Made by a program: the position numbers and the translations under genes | Notes under the pieces: model-generated | Told to the model about the DNA's origin: nothing | Seen by the model: only the letters and a program-made list of their open reading frames with translations | Database searches by the model: none | Part shown: positions 1 to 9,400 of the stretch, piece after piece | Layout: every line of letters starts with the position of its first letter | Numbering within the stretch: position 1 is the stretch's first letter | Assembly: GCA_016841825.1 (NCBI GenBank) | Contig: JAENYK010000011.1 | Location: 1 to 64,000 of the forward strand | DNA from: Halothermothrix sp. | GTDB taxonomy: Bacteria > Bacillota > Halanaerobiia > DY22613 | Direction: 5' to 3' | DNA: 64,000 bases

Positions 1-166
1 ATTCAATCTTACTATCCTGGGGGTTGGACTACCGACCGCCAAAATTCAAATCTTATTATCCTGGGGGTTGGATTACCGACCGCCAATTCAATCTTACTAT
101 CCTGGGGGTTGGATTACCGACCGCCAATTCAATCTTACTATCCTGGGGGTTGGACTACCGACCGCC
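1..166. repeat. Tandem array of four 41-bp hairpin-forming repeats
   Basis: Four near-identical units begin at about 1, 44, 86 and 127, with periods of 43, 42 and 41. The core of each reads CTGGGGGTTGG, then AYTA, then CCGACCGCC. The two arms can pair as RNA over nine positions, with one G-U pair and one G-G mismatch around a four-base loop. The period is not a multiple of three and there is no variable spacer, so this is neither coding repeat nor CRISPR. The array touches the left edge of the window and may continue. Confidence 0.85.
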
Positions 167-177
167 TGTAATACTTT

Positions 178-215
178 AAGGGGGCTATCTCATTTGAGAC
201 AGCCCCCTTCTATTT
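178..215. terminator. Rho-independent terminator
   Basis: The stem AAGGGGGCT with TCTC pairs with GAGA and AGCCCCCTT around a short loop, with T-rich sequence on the plus-strand side and A/T-rich sequence on the other. It sits between the hairpin repeats and the end of the radical SAM gene, and could end transcription from either side. Confidence 0.75.
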
Positions 216-241
216 TAAATAATGTATTTTATTAAAAAAAT

Positions 242-1198
242 CTAATTTAGTTTATTTACAATCTCTTTACACATATCACAAATTGTATAATAACCAGTTG
301 AGTCTAATTGAATACCTGCTTGTTCAGCCAATTCTAGTAATCCTTTCATACCTTTTTCCAGAACACATCTCATCTCTCTTACCTGGTATGGGTCATAATT
401 TAATAACAATTCCTTTATATCTTCAGCCAAAGCGTTCCCCATAATGAAACTCGGACATATAGAAATATCACCATTTGGTTCGATACAAATACTTTTGAGG
501 TTATCCAGATTATAAGTATATGGTTGATCACTACATTCACCAGTTGGGTATATGATTTTTGCTGGCATAAATTCTGTCAGGTTTTTTACTGCAGCCCCAT
601 CTGGTGATATTACATTTCCCTTCCCCATAGATAATCCTAAATATTTCACATTTTCCAATAATTTCTTTGTCTCCAAATTATATTTATTATCATCACTATA
701 CGATTTGACCCAACATGGATTCCATTTTATCTTTTCTAATCCTAAATCCAAAAAAACCTGAGCTACTTCCGTCAAAATGTTTATAGATACATATGAAGCA
801 TGGAAAACATCAATGGAAATCAATAGTTCATTAACTCCAGAATCTACCACCATTGCTGCGATCTCTCTCATTCTATCTGAGTCTTTTGTCCATAAACCGT
901 TTGTAATAATTTGTCTAATTGGGATTCCCAATTCGGCAGCAGTTTGATGTATGGCACAAGTATCTTCTGGATATAACAATGATTCTCCACCAAAAGTCAT
1001 AACTGATTCAAGTTCATAAAGTTCTGCGACGTCTTTGACGATTCTTGCTCCTTCTTTCCCAATGTGACCAGGATACTTATTCTTTTTTTCTTCGTCAATA
1101 AAACAATGGATACATTGAGAACTACAGTTATAGGTCACTGCAAATTCTAATCTTCTCAAGTTTATCATTCTCTTCATACTAAACCCTGCTTTCTTCAT
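242..1198 (-). CDS. Radical SAM protein with C-terminal cysteine motifs
   Basis: This 318-residue protein carries the radical SAM signature CSSQCIHC (Cys25, 29, 32), followed by a GGE motif (TFGGES) that contacts S-adenosylmethionine. The C-terminal third has more cysteines, in CIEPNGDISICPSF and CDMC, resembling a reduced SPASM or twitch region for a second iron-sulfur cluster. Such proteins often modify peptides, but no substrate gene lies beside it. The first ATG follows AGGTAGG very closely; ATG at residue 8 follows AGGG at better spacing and is a possible start. The gene is monocistronic with its own promoter. Substrate unknown. Confidence 0.75.
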   Translation of the reverse strand: MKKAGFSMKRMINLRRLEFAVTYNCSSQCIHCFIDEEKKNKYPGHIGKEGARIVKDVAELYELESVMTFGGESLLYPEDTCAIHQTAAELGIPIRQIITNGLWTKDSDRMREIAAMVVDSGVNELLISIDVFHASYVSINILTEVAQVFLDLGLEKIKWNPCWVKSYSDDNKYNLETKKLLENVKYLGLSMGKGNVISPDGAAVKNLTEFMPAKIIYPTGECSDQPYTYNLDNLKSICIEPNGDISICPSFIMGNALAEDIKELLLNYDPYQVREMRCVLEKGMKGLLELAEQAGIQLDSTGYYTICDMCKEIVNKLN

Positions 1199-1216
1199 CC
1201 TACCTGTCTATCAATA

Positions 1217-1245
1217 ATTATAGCATAAAGATCCTATCTCAACAA
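1217..1245 (-). promoter_or_regulatory. Sigma-A-type promoter of the radical SAM gene
   Basis: On the minus strand TTGTTG, 17 bp, then TATAAT lies about 20 bp before the start codon. The -35 box falls in the loop of the nagB terminator, so the terminator and the next promoter overlap. Confidence 0.6.
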
Positions 1246-1263
1246 GAACGAGATAGGATCTTT
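1227..1263 (-). terminator. Terminator after nagB
   Basis: AAAGATCCTATCTC and GAGATAGGATCTTT form a perfect 14-bp stem with a 9-base loop, 15 bp beyond the nagB stop codon. It ends the long peptidoglycan-recycling operon. Confidence 0.85.
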
Positions 1264-1277
1264 AACCTCAAAGGTAT

Positions 1278-2003
1278 TTAATTGATCAACTTTGCTGCTT
1301 CTTCATCCACAATAATCGTTACATCAGAGTGAAGTTGCAGCAGCGATGCAGGAACAACTGTGGTTATTTCTCCACTGACGGCACGTGCGATAGCCTGTGC
1401 CTTACTCTCACCACTGGCTAAAAGAAGGATTTTCTTGGACTGCATAATAGAGCCCATTCCCATCGAAATCGCTTCCCTGGGAACCTCTTCTCTGGATGAA
1501 AAGAATCGACTATTAGCCTCAATGGTTTCTTTGGTTAAACGCACCATATGGGTCTCTGTCTTCAAGATATGATCTGGCTCATTAAAGCCAATATGACCAT
1601 TGCTGCCGATACCCAAAATCTGCAGATCAATTCCACCTGCTTTAAGGATCGCCCGATCATATTCTTTGCCAGATTTGTTAATATCACCATTACCTGTAGG
1701 AATGTGAATCGCATTCCGCAAAATATTGACATGATCTAAAAAGTTTGTGTGCATATAATAGTGATAGCTTTGAGGATGATCTGTATCCAAACCAAGATAT
1801 TCGTCCAAATTAAAAGTAACAACCTCACTAAAATCTAACATATCTTCCTGATAAAGCTTAACCAAATTTTGATACATTCCCAACGGTGTAGAACCCGTAG
1901 CCAATCCCAGGATAGAATCAGGTTTCATGATGATCTGACTGGCTACAAAACTGGCAGCTTTGCTACTTAATTGCTCATAATCTTTTACTATATGCAGCCT
2001 CAT
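1278..2003 (-). CDS. nagB: Glucosamine-6-phosphate deaminase NagB
   Basis: NagB converts glucosamine-6-phosphate to fructose-6-phosphate and ammonia, the last step of amino-sugar catabolism. At 241 residues it matches the short Firmicute form. Family motifs are present: the phosphate-binding GLATGSTPLGMY near residue 35, the active-site NLDEYLGL with its catalytic Asp, and GSNGHIGFNEP with the ring-opening His. The start ATG follows AGGAGG at good spacing. It is the last gene of the recycling operon, after anmK, with a 112-bp gap holding TATAAT-like sequences that could give a secondary promoter. Confidence 0.95.
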   Translation of the reverse strand: MRLHIVKDYEQLSSKAASFVASQIIMKPDSILGLATGSTPLGMYQNLVKLYQEDMLDFSEVVTFNLDEYLGLDTDHPQSYHYYMHTNFLDHVNILRNAIHIPTGNGDINKSGKEYDRAILKAGGIDLQILGIGSNGHIGFNEPDHILKTETHMVRLTKETIEANSRFFSSREEVPREAISMGMGSIMQSKKILLLASGESKAQAIARAVSGEITTVVPASLLQLHSDVTIIVDEEAAKLIN

Positions 2004-2115
2004 GCTTTTTCCTCCTAATTTAACTTCCTTATTATAGATATATTAGGCCCATTAATCAGCCTCTATTTGACCTTTACATTATACAATATTTCATATTATC
2101 AATGATTGAATAACT

Positions 2116-3309
2116 TTACCAATTCAAGTACTGATATAAATTCTGCCCTGGTGTAATTTCTCCTAATATTACAGGATGAGCAGCGCCAGTGACCTGCGGC
2201 AGATTGTTTGGGCATCCTTTCATAGTCTGATAAGCTAAGATTGCAAAAGCTATCGCCTCCTTAGCTTCACTGGAGAAACCAAGATCTTCTTGAGTCAAAA
2301 CTTCTACTTCTCCTAAAGTTGCTCGTCCATATTCTTTAATCATCCTCACCAGGGTCAGATTATAACTCCCTCCACCCCCAATGATAATTTGATCTATAGA
2401 GTCAGATATAAACCTCTGATATGCCTTAATAATAGAACATGCAGTGAACGCTGTAGTGGTGGCAACAATATCATCATCGGAAAGATTATATTCCTTTCCC
2501 CAACGAATTAATTGACGGGCATAATTCAACCCAAAAGCCTCTCGTCCTGTTGTTTTGGGAGCCGATTCTTGAATAAATGGATGACTCATCAATTTATTTA
2601 ACAATTTTTGGTTAATCTGTCCCTTGCTGGCCCACTTACCATTCTGATCATAGTGTAAATATCCGTCACTGAGAATTGATACCACTCCATCAATTAACAT
2701 ATTACCCGGGCCAGTATCCGACCCCTTAACACTGGTTACATCAGCTCCACAGGGTAGGTATGTGTAATTCCCGATACCACCAATATTTTGCAGCACACGA
2801 TTATGTTCAGAGCTGGTATAGATTAATTGATCTACATATGGAACCAATGGTGCACCTTCACCACCTGCTGCCACATCTCTGAGTCGAAAATTACTCACCG
2901 TAGTAATACCAGTTCTTTCAGCCAGAACTGCACCTGTGCCAATCTGTAGCGTTGAGATCAGAGACTTATCTCTGACATCATGATAAATAGTCTGACCATG
3001 AGAGCCGATAAGGTCTATCTCTTCAATACTCATATCTGCCTTTGCAGCGACTTGAAAAACACTCTTTGCCAACCATTCTCCCAGTTTAAAATTCATCCGG
3101 CAGACCTTATCAACTGTTCCCACCTGCTCATCGCAGCAATTCAAAATCTCCTGCCTCATCTGTTGAGAATATGGAATGGATATAAATTCCACCAATTCAA
3201 CGTCCATGTTTGTTGAAACACCGGTAGTTTCTGTGATTTTGACTAAAGCTGCATCAATTCCATCCAGAGATGTACCTGACATTAAGCCAATTACCAGTTT
3301 TGAATTCAT
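2116..3309 (-). CDS. anmK: Anhydro-N-acetylmuramic acid kinase AnmK
   Basis: AnmK hydrolyses and phosphorylates 1,6-anhydro-MurNAc, the sugar made by lytic transglycosylases, to MurNAc-6-phosphate, the MurQ substrate. The 397-residue protein has the N-terminal ATP-site motif IGLMSGTSLDGIDAAL, the active-site GSDTGPGNMLID, and GGGGSYN near the C-terminus. I chose ATG at 3309, which overlaps the upstream stop codon by one base and has AGGAGG seven bases before it; a GTG one codon upstream also exists. Overlap with the MurK-like kinase indicates translational coupling. Confidence 0.95.
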   Translation of the reverse strand: MNSKLVIGLMSGTSLDGIDAALVKITETTGVSTNMDVELVEFISIPYSQQMRQEILNCCDEQVGTVDKVCRMNFKLGEWLAKSVFQVAAKADMSIEEIDLIGSHGQTIYHDVRDKSLISTLQIGTGAVLAERTGITTVSNFRLRDVAAGGEGAPLVPYVDQLIYTSSEHNRVLQNIGGIGNYTYLPCGADVTSVKGSDTGPGNMLIDGVVSILSDGYLHYDQNGKWASKGQINQKLLNKLMSHPFIQESAPKTTGREAFGLNYARQLIRWGKEYNLSDDDIVATTTAFTACSIIKAYQRFISDSIDQIIIGGGGSYNLTLVRMIKEYGRATLGEVEVLTQEDLGFSSEAKEAIAFAILAYQTMKGCPNNLPQVTGAAHPVILGEITPGQNLYQYLNW

Positions 3310-4232
3310 CACTGCCCCTCCTTTAAGATGTCCAATTCCACATCTTTCTCTCTGGCTCCAAAGAAGACCGCACCATAGACCGGGGTATATCTAGGTTTGA
3401 TCACTTTATAATCCCCAGCTTCGCGCAGTTTTTGTTCAAAGAGTTCAAAAATTTTGGGGTTGTTAAATAAACCTCCAATTACTCCTGTTTCTATTGGCAG
3501 TTCTAACTCCTGATAAGCCGATTGGATAGTTAAAACCAATTCATCTAATCCATCTGCAACAATCTTTCTGGCTACCCCATCCTCTTCCATAACTTCTATT
3601 ACCAGAGGAGTCAGAGAAGCGATTAGCTTTCGGGGTAATTTTTCTTGATATACCAGTGGTATCAACTTTCGCAAATCCTGCAGCTCCAGGAATTCGCAAA
3701 TTCTCTCTGTAAGAATAGTAACAGGACCTCTCCTCTCTTCAGCCTTGATAACAGCTTTTAACGCCTTAAGACCGATCCAGAAACCGCTACCTTCATCACC
3801 TAAAAGAGGTCCCCAACCACCACGTCTGATCTTAGTTCCATCCCTTTTTAACCCATAAACTATAGAACCAGTTCCCGCAATGACGACTACTCCAGGTTTT
3901 CCAGCATGTGCTCCTAACACAGCAATCTCTCCGTCATCGGTCAAAAATAGTTCCTTCACCCCCGGAAGAAGATCCAGTTCATTCCTTATCTTCACCAGAT
4001 CATCAGGTCTACCTGCACCAGCCATTCCGATTCCCAAAATATCCACTTGTTCAATTCCCACTTTAATCAGAGCCTGAGTTAATGCTGTTTTTATCTCTTG
4101 AACAGCTAATCTTAAACCAACCACCTGGTAATTAGCTGGTCCTGCCTCACTCATAGCTAAAACTTTACCTTTTTCATCGACCAGGATACATTTAGTTGCA
4201 GTACCTCCGGCATCAATTCCACCCAATATCAT
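3309..4232 (-). CDS. murK: BadF/BcrA-type kinase, probable MurNAc/GlcNAc kinase (MurK-like)
   Basis: This is a 307-residue sugar kinase of the BadF/BadG/BcrA ATPase family. Visible motifs are GGIDAGGTATKC (phosphate 1), GIGMAGAGRP, VVIAGTGSIVYG and RRGGWGPLLGDEGSGFWIG. Clostridium acetobutylicum MurK, in this family, phosphorylates both MurNAc and GlcNAc at O6; the place between an AmiE-like hydrolase and anmK fits that role, but substrate choice cannot be read from sequence. The ATG at 4232 has AGGAG eight bases upstream and is preferred to the GTG at 4241. The stop overlaps anmK. Confidence 0.8.
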   Translation of the reverse strand: MILGGIDAGGTATKCILVDEKGKVLAMSEAGPANYQVVGLRLAVQEIKTALTQALIKVGIEQVDILGIGMAGAGRPDDLVKIRNELDLLPGVKELFLTDDGEIAVLGAHAGKPGVVVIAGTGSIVYGLKRDGTKIRRGGWGPLLGDEGSGFWIGLKALKAVIKAEERRGPVTILTERICEFLELQDLRKLIPLVYQEKLPRKLIASLTPLVIEVMEEDGVARKIVADGLDELVLTIQSAYQELELPIETGVIGGLFNNPKIFELFEQKLREAGDYKVIKPRYTPVYGAVFFGAREKDVELDILKEGQ

Positions 4233-4243
4233 AAACTTCACTC

Positions 4244-5329
4244 CTAAACAGATAAAAGTGTTGAAACAATCAGATTATGCAGCCTTGGTCGCAAGGTTAT
4301 AATTTTCGTATTCTCGCGAGATGGATGCACCCGATTAGAAAGCAAGATAACTCCTATCTTCATAGTTGGATCAACCCAGAGAGATGTTCCAGTAAATCCA
4401 GTGTGTCCAAAAGCTTCCTCACTTAACAACACACCTCCCGATGAGAACGGATTTTTGATCAAATCCCACCCTAAACCACGATGTTGGTTTAAGTTAAAAG
4501 TCCAGTCTTTGCGTATTAATTGAACTGTCTGAGGTAAAAGCACTCTTTCTTCCTTATAAGTTCCTTTATTTAATAACATCTGCAAAAAAATACACAGATC
4601 ATCTACGTTGGAAAAAAGTCCTGCATGCCCACTTACTCCATCAAAAGATGCTGCATTCTCATCATGAACCTCTCCCCGAACAATTCTTCCACGCCAGCTG
4701 CACATCTCTGTTGCTGCTAATTTCCGATTTGCCGGCAATTTTTTTAATGGATTGAAAGTAGTAGAGGTGAGCATCAACGGTTTAGAGATATTTTGTTCGA
4801 CATATTCATCGAGCCCTAAACCAGATATTTTCCTAACCAGATCACCCAGAAGAATATAGTTAGGATCACTATAAACAACCTGGCTACCTGTCTTATATTC
4901 CAGAGGTAGATTCAATATATATTCTATCTTCTCAGCATAACTTAATCCCGAATCCCACAGTTGAACTATAGCCTGAAAACCTGAAGTGTGAGTCATCAAA
5001 TGAAAAACAGTAATCTCACTCTTCTCCAGACTAACCTCCGGATAAAACTTAACCAAACTATCCCAGAGATTTAATTTACCCTGTTCGAGCAATTGCATTA
5101 TTGAAGTAGTTGTAGCTACCACCTTAGTTAATGATGCCAGATCAAAGATTGTATCAAGAGTCATCTCCTGTTTTTCTGGTTCTAATTGACGATAGCCAAA
5201 AGCCTCTTTATACAACACACCATTAGCATTTACAATCCCCAATACTGCTCCAGGAAAGACACCTTCCTCTATCGCCTGCCGCAGAAAACTATCAATCTTT
5301 TCTTTGTATTCATCTTGTAACATGAACAT
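4244..5329 (-). CDS. Serine hydrolase of the S12/beta-lactamase family (AmiE/YbbE-like)
   Basis: A 361-residue penicillin-binding-like serine hydrolase without signal peptide or membrane segment, so probably cytoplasmic. It has the SxxK motif SLTK (Ser66-Lys69), the YxN-like YSDPNY near residue 153, and a C-terminal HTGFTG in place of KTG. In Bacillus subtilis an S12 protein, YbbE/AmiE, sits in the murQ-nagZ-namZ operon and has been described as releasing peptide from MurNAc. The same context here suggests a MurNAc-L-alanine amidase or related muropeptide hydrolase. It lies 11 bp before the MurK-like gene. Confidence 0.75.
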   Translation of the reverse strand: MFMLQDEYKEKIDSFLRQAIEEGVFPGAVLGIVNANGVLYKEAFGYRQLEPEKQEMTLDTIFDLASLTKVVATTTSIMQLLEQGKLNLWDSLVKFYPEVSLEKSEITVFHLMTHTSGFQAIVQLWDSGLSYAEKIEYILNLPLEYKTGSQVVYSDPNYILLGDLVRKISGLGLDEYVEQNISKPLMLTSTTFNPLKKLPANRKLAATEMCSWRGRIVRGEVHDENAASFDGVSGHAGLFSNVDDLCIFLQMLLNKGTYKEERVLLPQTVQLIRKDWTFNLNQHRGLGWDLIKNPFSSGGVLLSEEAFGHTGFTGTSLWVDPTMKIGVILLSNRVHPSRENTKIITLRPRLHNLIVSTLLSV

Positions 5330-5423
5330 TTGATATCACCCATCTTTAGACTATTATAGTTTGTCTCTATTGAGACTCTAATTATACTCAATCCGTATAG
5401 TTCGATTTTTTGGTGCAAACATC

Positions 5424-6392
5424 TCAATTACTCAGATTGTGATAAAGAGTAATATATCTAATTACTGATTTGAATCCTAATCTGGCGTAGTAATCTACCA
5501 ACCCAGTCCAATCAATCACCATATGATTAAAATCCCGTTCTTTAAAAGAGTCAATCACTTTATCCATCAGATATAAGCCTCCACCATTACCACGAAAATC
5601 TTTACTTATTCCGATTGGGCCCAGACCGCAGTATCGTTCACCCCAGCGATTACCCCAATTGACATTAGGCCCCATATATGGGGATTCTGAAGTATTGGTT
5701 CTGGTAAAACCAACCGACTTATCGTGATTCCAGAGAAGCCAATAATCCTCTACACCTCCGGGTCGCTGCCGAATATTGTCGGCTTCATAAAACCATCGCC
5801 CCGGAAAATTATCCTGCAAAAAGGTCAACAAATATTCTTCTTCATCTTTGCTCACAGGTCTAGCCTGTATAGCTTCCTCCATATCCATAACCCTTGATGG
5901 AGTAATATATTCATCCAGGTTTGCATACATGTCATGCTCAATCCCCAATTTTACATAACCCATAACTTCCAATAAAGGTAAATAATCAGCGGCCAACTCT
6001 TCGGGTAAGCCAGGCAAAAAATTCTGAGGATCCCCACCAAAGCGAATCTTTGCAACTCCATGCATTTTTAGGTCAACTTCCAGAAGCTGAATAAGTTCTC
6101 TTCCAACTGTTTGCCGATCTGGAATGTCTTCAGGAATAACCAATAAACTAATCCATCCCTGATCCAAACAAGCACTATGGGGGATTGCCCGGGTAAGATA
6201 TTTAGCTAAACCAAAAGCCTTTAATTCTCCATCAGAAAAACCTCCCCAGGCGATAGAATTCACCCCACAGAAAGGAGAATAGATATTCTGTTCCACCAAA
6301 CGGGGGATAATTTGAAAATTTTGATGCTCACTATTCCAGAGATCAATTCCAGCATAAATATCTTCTCGTTTAGTCAATCTTTGATATAACAT
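5424..6392 (-). CDS. GNAT-family N-acetyltransferase in the recycling operon
   Basis: This 322-residue protein carries a C-terminal GNAT fold with the acetyl-CoA loop near GISKDFRGNGGGLYLM and a terminal YYARLGF motif; the N-terminal half looks like a second, degenerate GNAT domain. Clostridial GlmA, a tandem-GNAT glucosamine/glucosaminide N-acetyltransferase, is encoded next to MurK, so a role in re-acetylating de-N-acetylated murein sugars is plausible. ATG at 6392 is chosen because AAGGAGG lies six bases upstream, although the frame is open further upstream. It starts 22 bp after the nagZ-fusion stop. Confidence 0.7.
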   Translation of the reverse strand: MLYQRLTKREDIYAGIDLWNSEHQNFQIIPRLVEQNIYSPFCGVNSIAWGGFSDGELKAFGLAKYLTRAIPHSACLDQGWISLLVIPEDIPDRQTVGRELIQLLEVDLKMHGVAKIRFGGDPQNFLPGLPEELAADYLPLLEVMGYVKLGIEHDMYANLDEYITPSRVMDMEEAIQARPVSKDEEEYLLTFLQDNFPGRWFYEADNIRQRPGGVEDYWLLWNHDKSVGFTRTNTSESPYMGPNVNWGNRWGERYCGLGPIGISKDFRGNGGGLYLMDKVIDSFKERDFNHMVIDWTGLVDYYARLGFKSVIRYITLYHNLSN

Positions 6393-6414
6393 ATTCATCC
6401 TCCTTAAACTCTGA

Positions 6415-9400
6415 TCACAGATCAAGAGTTATCGGTAACACGCCCTTAGCCTCGCTTTTACCAGTTAAAATCTCACTGGCTACTAACAAATTGGCTGTGC
6501 TGTAATCATAAGTAGTCAGATAAGTCGATATCTCTGGAAAAGCCTGGAGGTCATAAGGATTTCTCAATGATACCACAATTACAGGTATATTCAGGTTGTA
6601 AATCTCCTTTACAACCCTGGACTGATCCGGATTTTGAAGCACACTGTAAGTGCAGATTACGATCTTTTCCACACCCGTCAGATCAGGAAGTTGAGTATCT
6701 CCTTTAGCAAAAAGATGATATTTGACATCAATTTTTTGTTTTTGCAGAAAGCTAACCAATGGACTACTGATTTTATTCTTATCTTCCACCAGCCCCAACT
6801 GGCCCATGTTAAATTCCATAATCATTACTTTTTCTTCCCGAGTAATTGGTAACAATCCATCCACATCTTGCACTAAAGTAACAGCCTTTTTAGCAATCTC
6901 GTAAGCTATCGCACCATCAGATTCCAGATCTATAAGCTGCCAGTCTGCAACTAATTGATCTGTAAGGCCAAAACGTTTTTCTTTTATCTCCAATATCCGT
7001 CGCACAGATTCTTCAATTCTCTCTTCAGAGATCCGTCCAGAACGTACTGCTTCAATCACTGCCTTAATGGCATTTTTTTGTCTATTTAACGTATGAGAGA
7101 TCAGTACCATATCACTTCCAGCATTAAGGGTCATGATAGATCCTTCAACTGTTCCAAAAGTACTGACAATGGCATCCATCTCCATACAGTCGGTAATAAT
7201 CAAACCTTCGTATCCCATCTCTTTGCGCAATAAGTCCGTCAAGACCGCATGAGATAAAGTAGCAGGAATTCCTTCTTTAGATTCGATAGCCGGAAAATAG
7301 ATATGGGCTGTCATAATACTATCCAGGCCTGCTTTAATAGCTTCTTTAAAGGGGTAGAATTCCACTTCCTCTAAACGTTCCCGTTCGTGTCTAATGATCG
7401 GAAGATCCAGATGTGAATCAGTATCTGTATCACCGTGACCCGGAAAATGCTTGCCGCAGGCGATAACCCCTTCAGCTTGCATTCCCTGGATAAATGCTGT
7501 TCCCAATGCTGCAACTTGCTGAGGGTCTTCACCAAAAGAGCGAACACCAATAATCGGATTCTCAGGATTGTTGTTCACATCCAATACGGGAGCCAGATTC
7601 ATATTAATTCCTGCCCCTCGCAACTCTCTAGCTACCGCCTGACCTGCTTTACGTGCCAATTCTATATCCCCAGCAGCACCTAAAGCCATATTCCCAGGAA
7701 AATGTGTACCACCAGTTAAACGGGTGACAATACCACCTTCCTGATCTGTAGAGATAAACAGTGGAACACCTGATTCTTTCTCCATAGCTAAACGCTGCAG
7801 TTCATTAGAAAGTCTGGTGACCTGCTCCAGTGACGAAATGTTTCGCCGAAAATAGATAACACCACCAATATGATAATCCTCAATCATCTCCTTTATCTCA
7901 GGAGTAACCGTTGTTCCGGTAAAACCAATCTGAAATAACTGTCCCACCTTCTCTTCTAATGTCATCTTTTTTAATAGCCTATCAGCATACATCTCTCTCC
8001 CACCTTCAACCGTCATGGTCATAAAATTTTGATAAACTTTAACCTCCCAAAGAGAATACCCAAGATCAGTCCCCTTTTCAACTCCGATAAGTTTCACAAA
8101 TTGAGCCTGAACCGCGTCAAAAAAAATATCCTGTCTCCCACCTGTACCCTCTTTTTCTACATAAATAGTCTCCCAATCATAGCCATCTACTGAATACTGA
8201 ATGATAAACTTGCGAGCATAGGCATACTCCCATTCCAACCCTACACCCTGAATCTCTTTCACTCCACCCAGATCAATAGTGATCCAATCTAAGTCAGTCT
8301 CTGCTGTAGAACACCAACGGGTTGAAAGATCATTATCCAGAACCTTATCACCTTCAAAACCTGCGTGAGTCACTGAAGAGACCTCAGCTATAGCTCCTAA
8401 TGCCAGATTTTTTAAAGTCTTGACAGCAATCTGTTTTTCTACTGTCTGCCCATATGGATCTACAATCTGAATTACTACTTGATAGTCGGTATCGCCAGTA
8501 AGATCCCGAAACCACACACTATGTTCTATGGTAAGTTCTGCGTGTTCAACAGTCTTAATCATTTCTCCAGCCTGAAATAATGAGATACTGGCTCCGGTTG
8601 GCGCAATAGTATCCCACCTAACCTGTAACCAATTATCACTGAGAAATGTGATCCCAGGTTCTGTAGAAAATTTAGGTTCAACATTTTGATACTTATACAA
8701 AGACTCCTCAGTTTCCTGCTGATCGTCAGTATAAGGATACAACATTGGAGAAACAAAATCTACAATCTCCGAAAATTTAGAAATATCCTGCCCCAATTGA
8801 GTTACAGGAGTTTTAACAGTCTCTGCAAAAACATTTGTCGAGATATCCACTCTGGAATCAATCCCACGGATTACGGCTACAAAACGTTGCAGAAAATCAG
8901 TCAACACTTCTACTCGATTACGGTTTTTAGTGATCGGCAAGCTGCTATCTCTTACTCCTGAAGGATAACGAATAGAATCCAGACTTAATCCGTCTATAGG
9001 GTAATGTTTGACCAGATCTGTCGCCAGATCAATCAGATAATCTTGCATTGGTTTATATGCCGGATCAACCCAATCAGTCCCCGGAATCCTGGCTTCCGGA
9101 AAAAGATTTTCTGCAGCATATTTGTCATTAAATGCCTGAAAAAGCACCATTACCGCCTGATGGGGACTTTCAGAATGAGCTCTGTTGATTACCTTTTGCA
9201 GAGGATTATCCTTATAAGAATAACTCATACCATTACCCGGAAGGGTCATAACCTCAGCATACTTCTCAGAATAATACCATATTCTTCCGTCAAATTGTTT
9301 AACTGTAACATAAATAGTATTTAGATGACCTAACTTTTGACTTAACATTACCTGATCCATAATATGCTCTCTGGATAAAGTAAGAACGCTGATTTCTCCA

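Noticed and set aside
1-166. CRISPR array
   Set aside because: The units abut with no variable spacers and the whole 41-bp unit is conserved.
4310-4322. TCTCGCGAGA palindrome, also at about 21452
   Set aside because: One copy is inside coding sequence and the other has no positional relation to a promoter; two copies of a 10-mer do not support a regulatory site.
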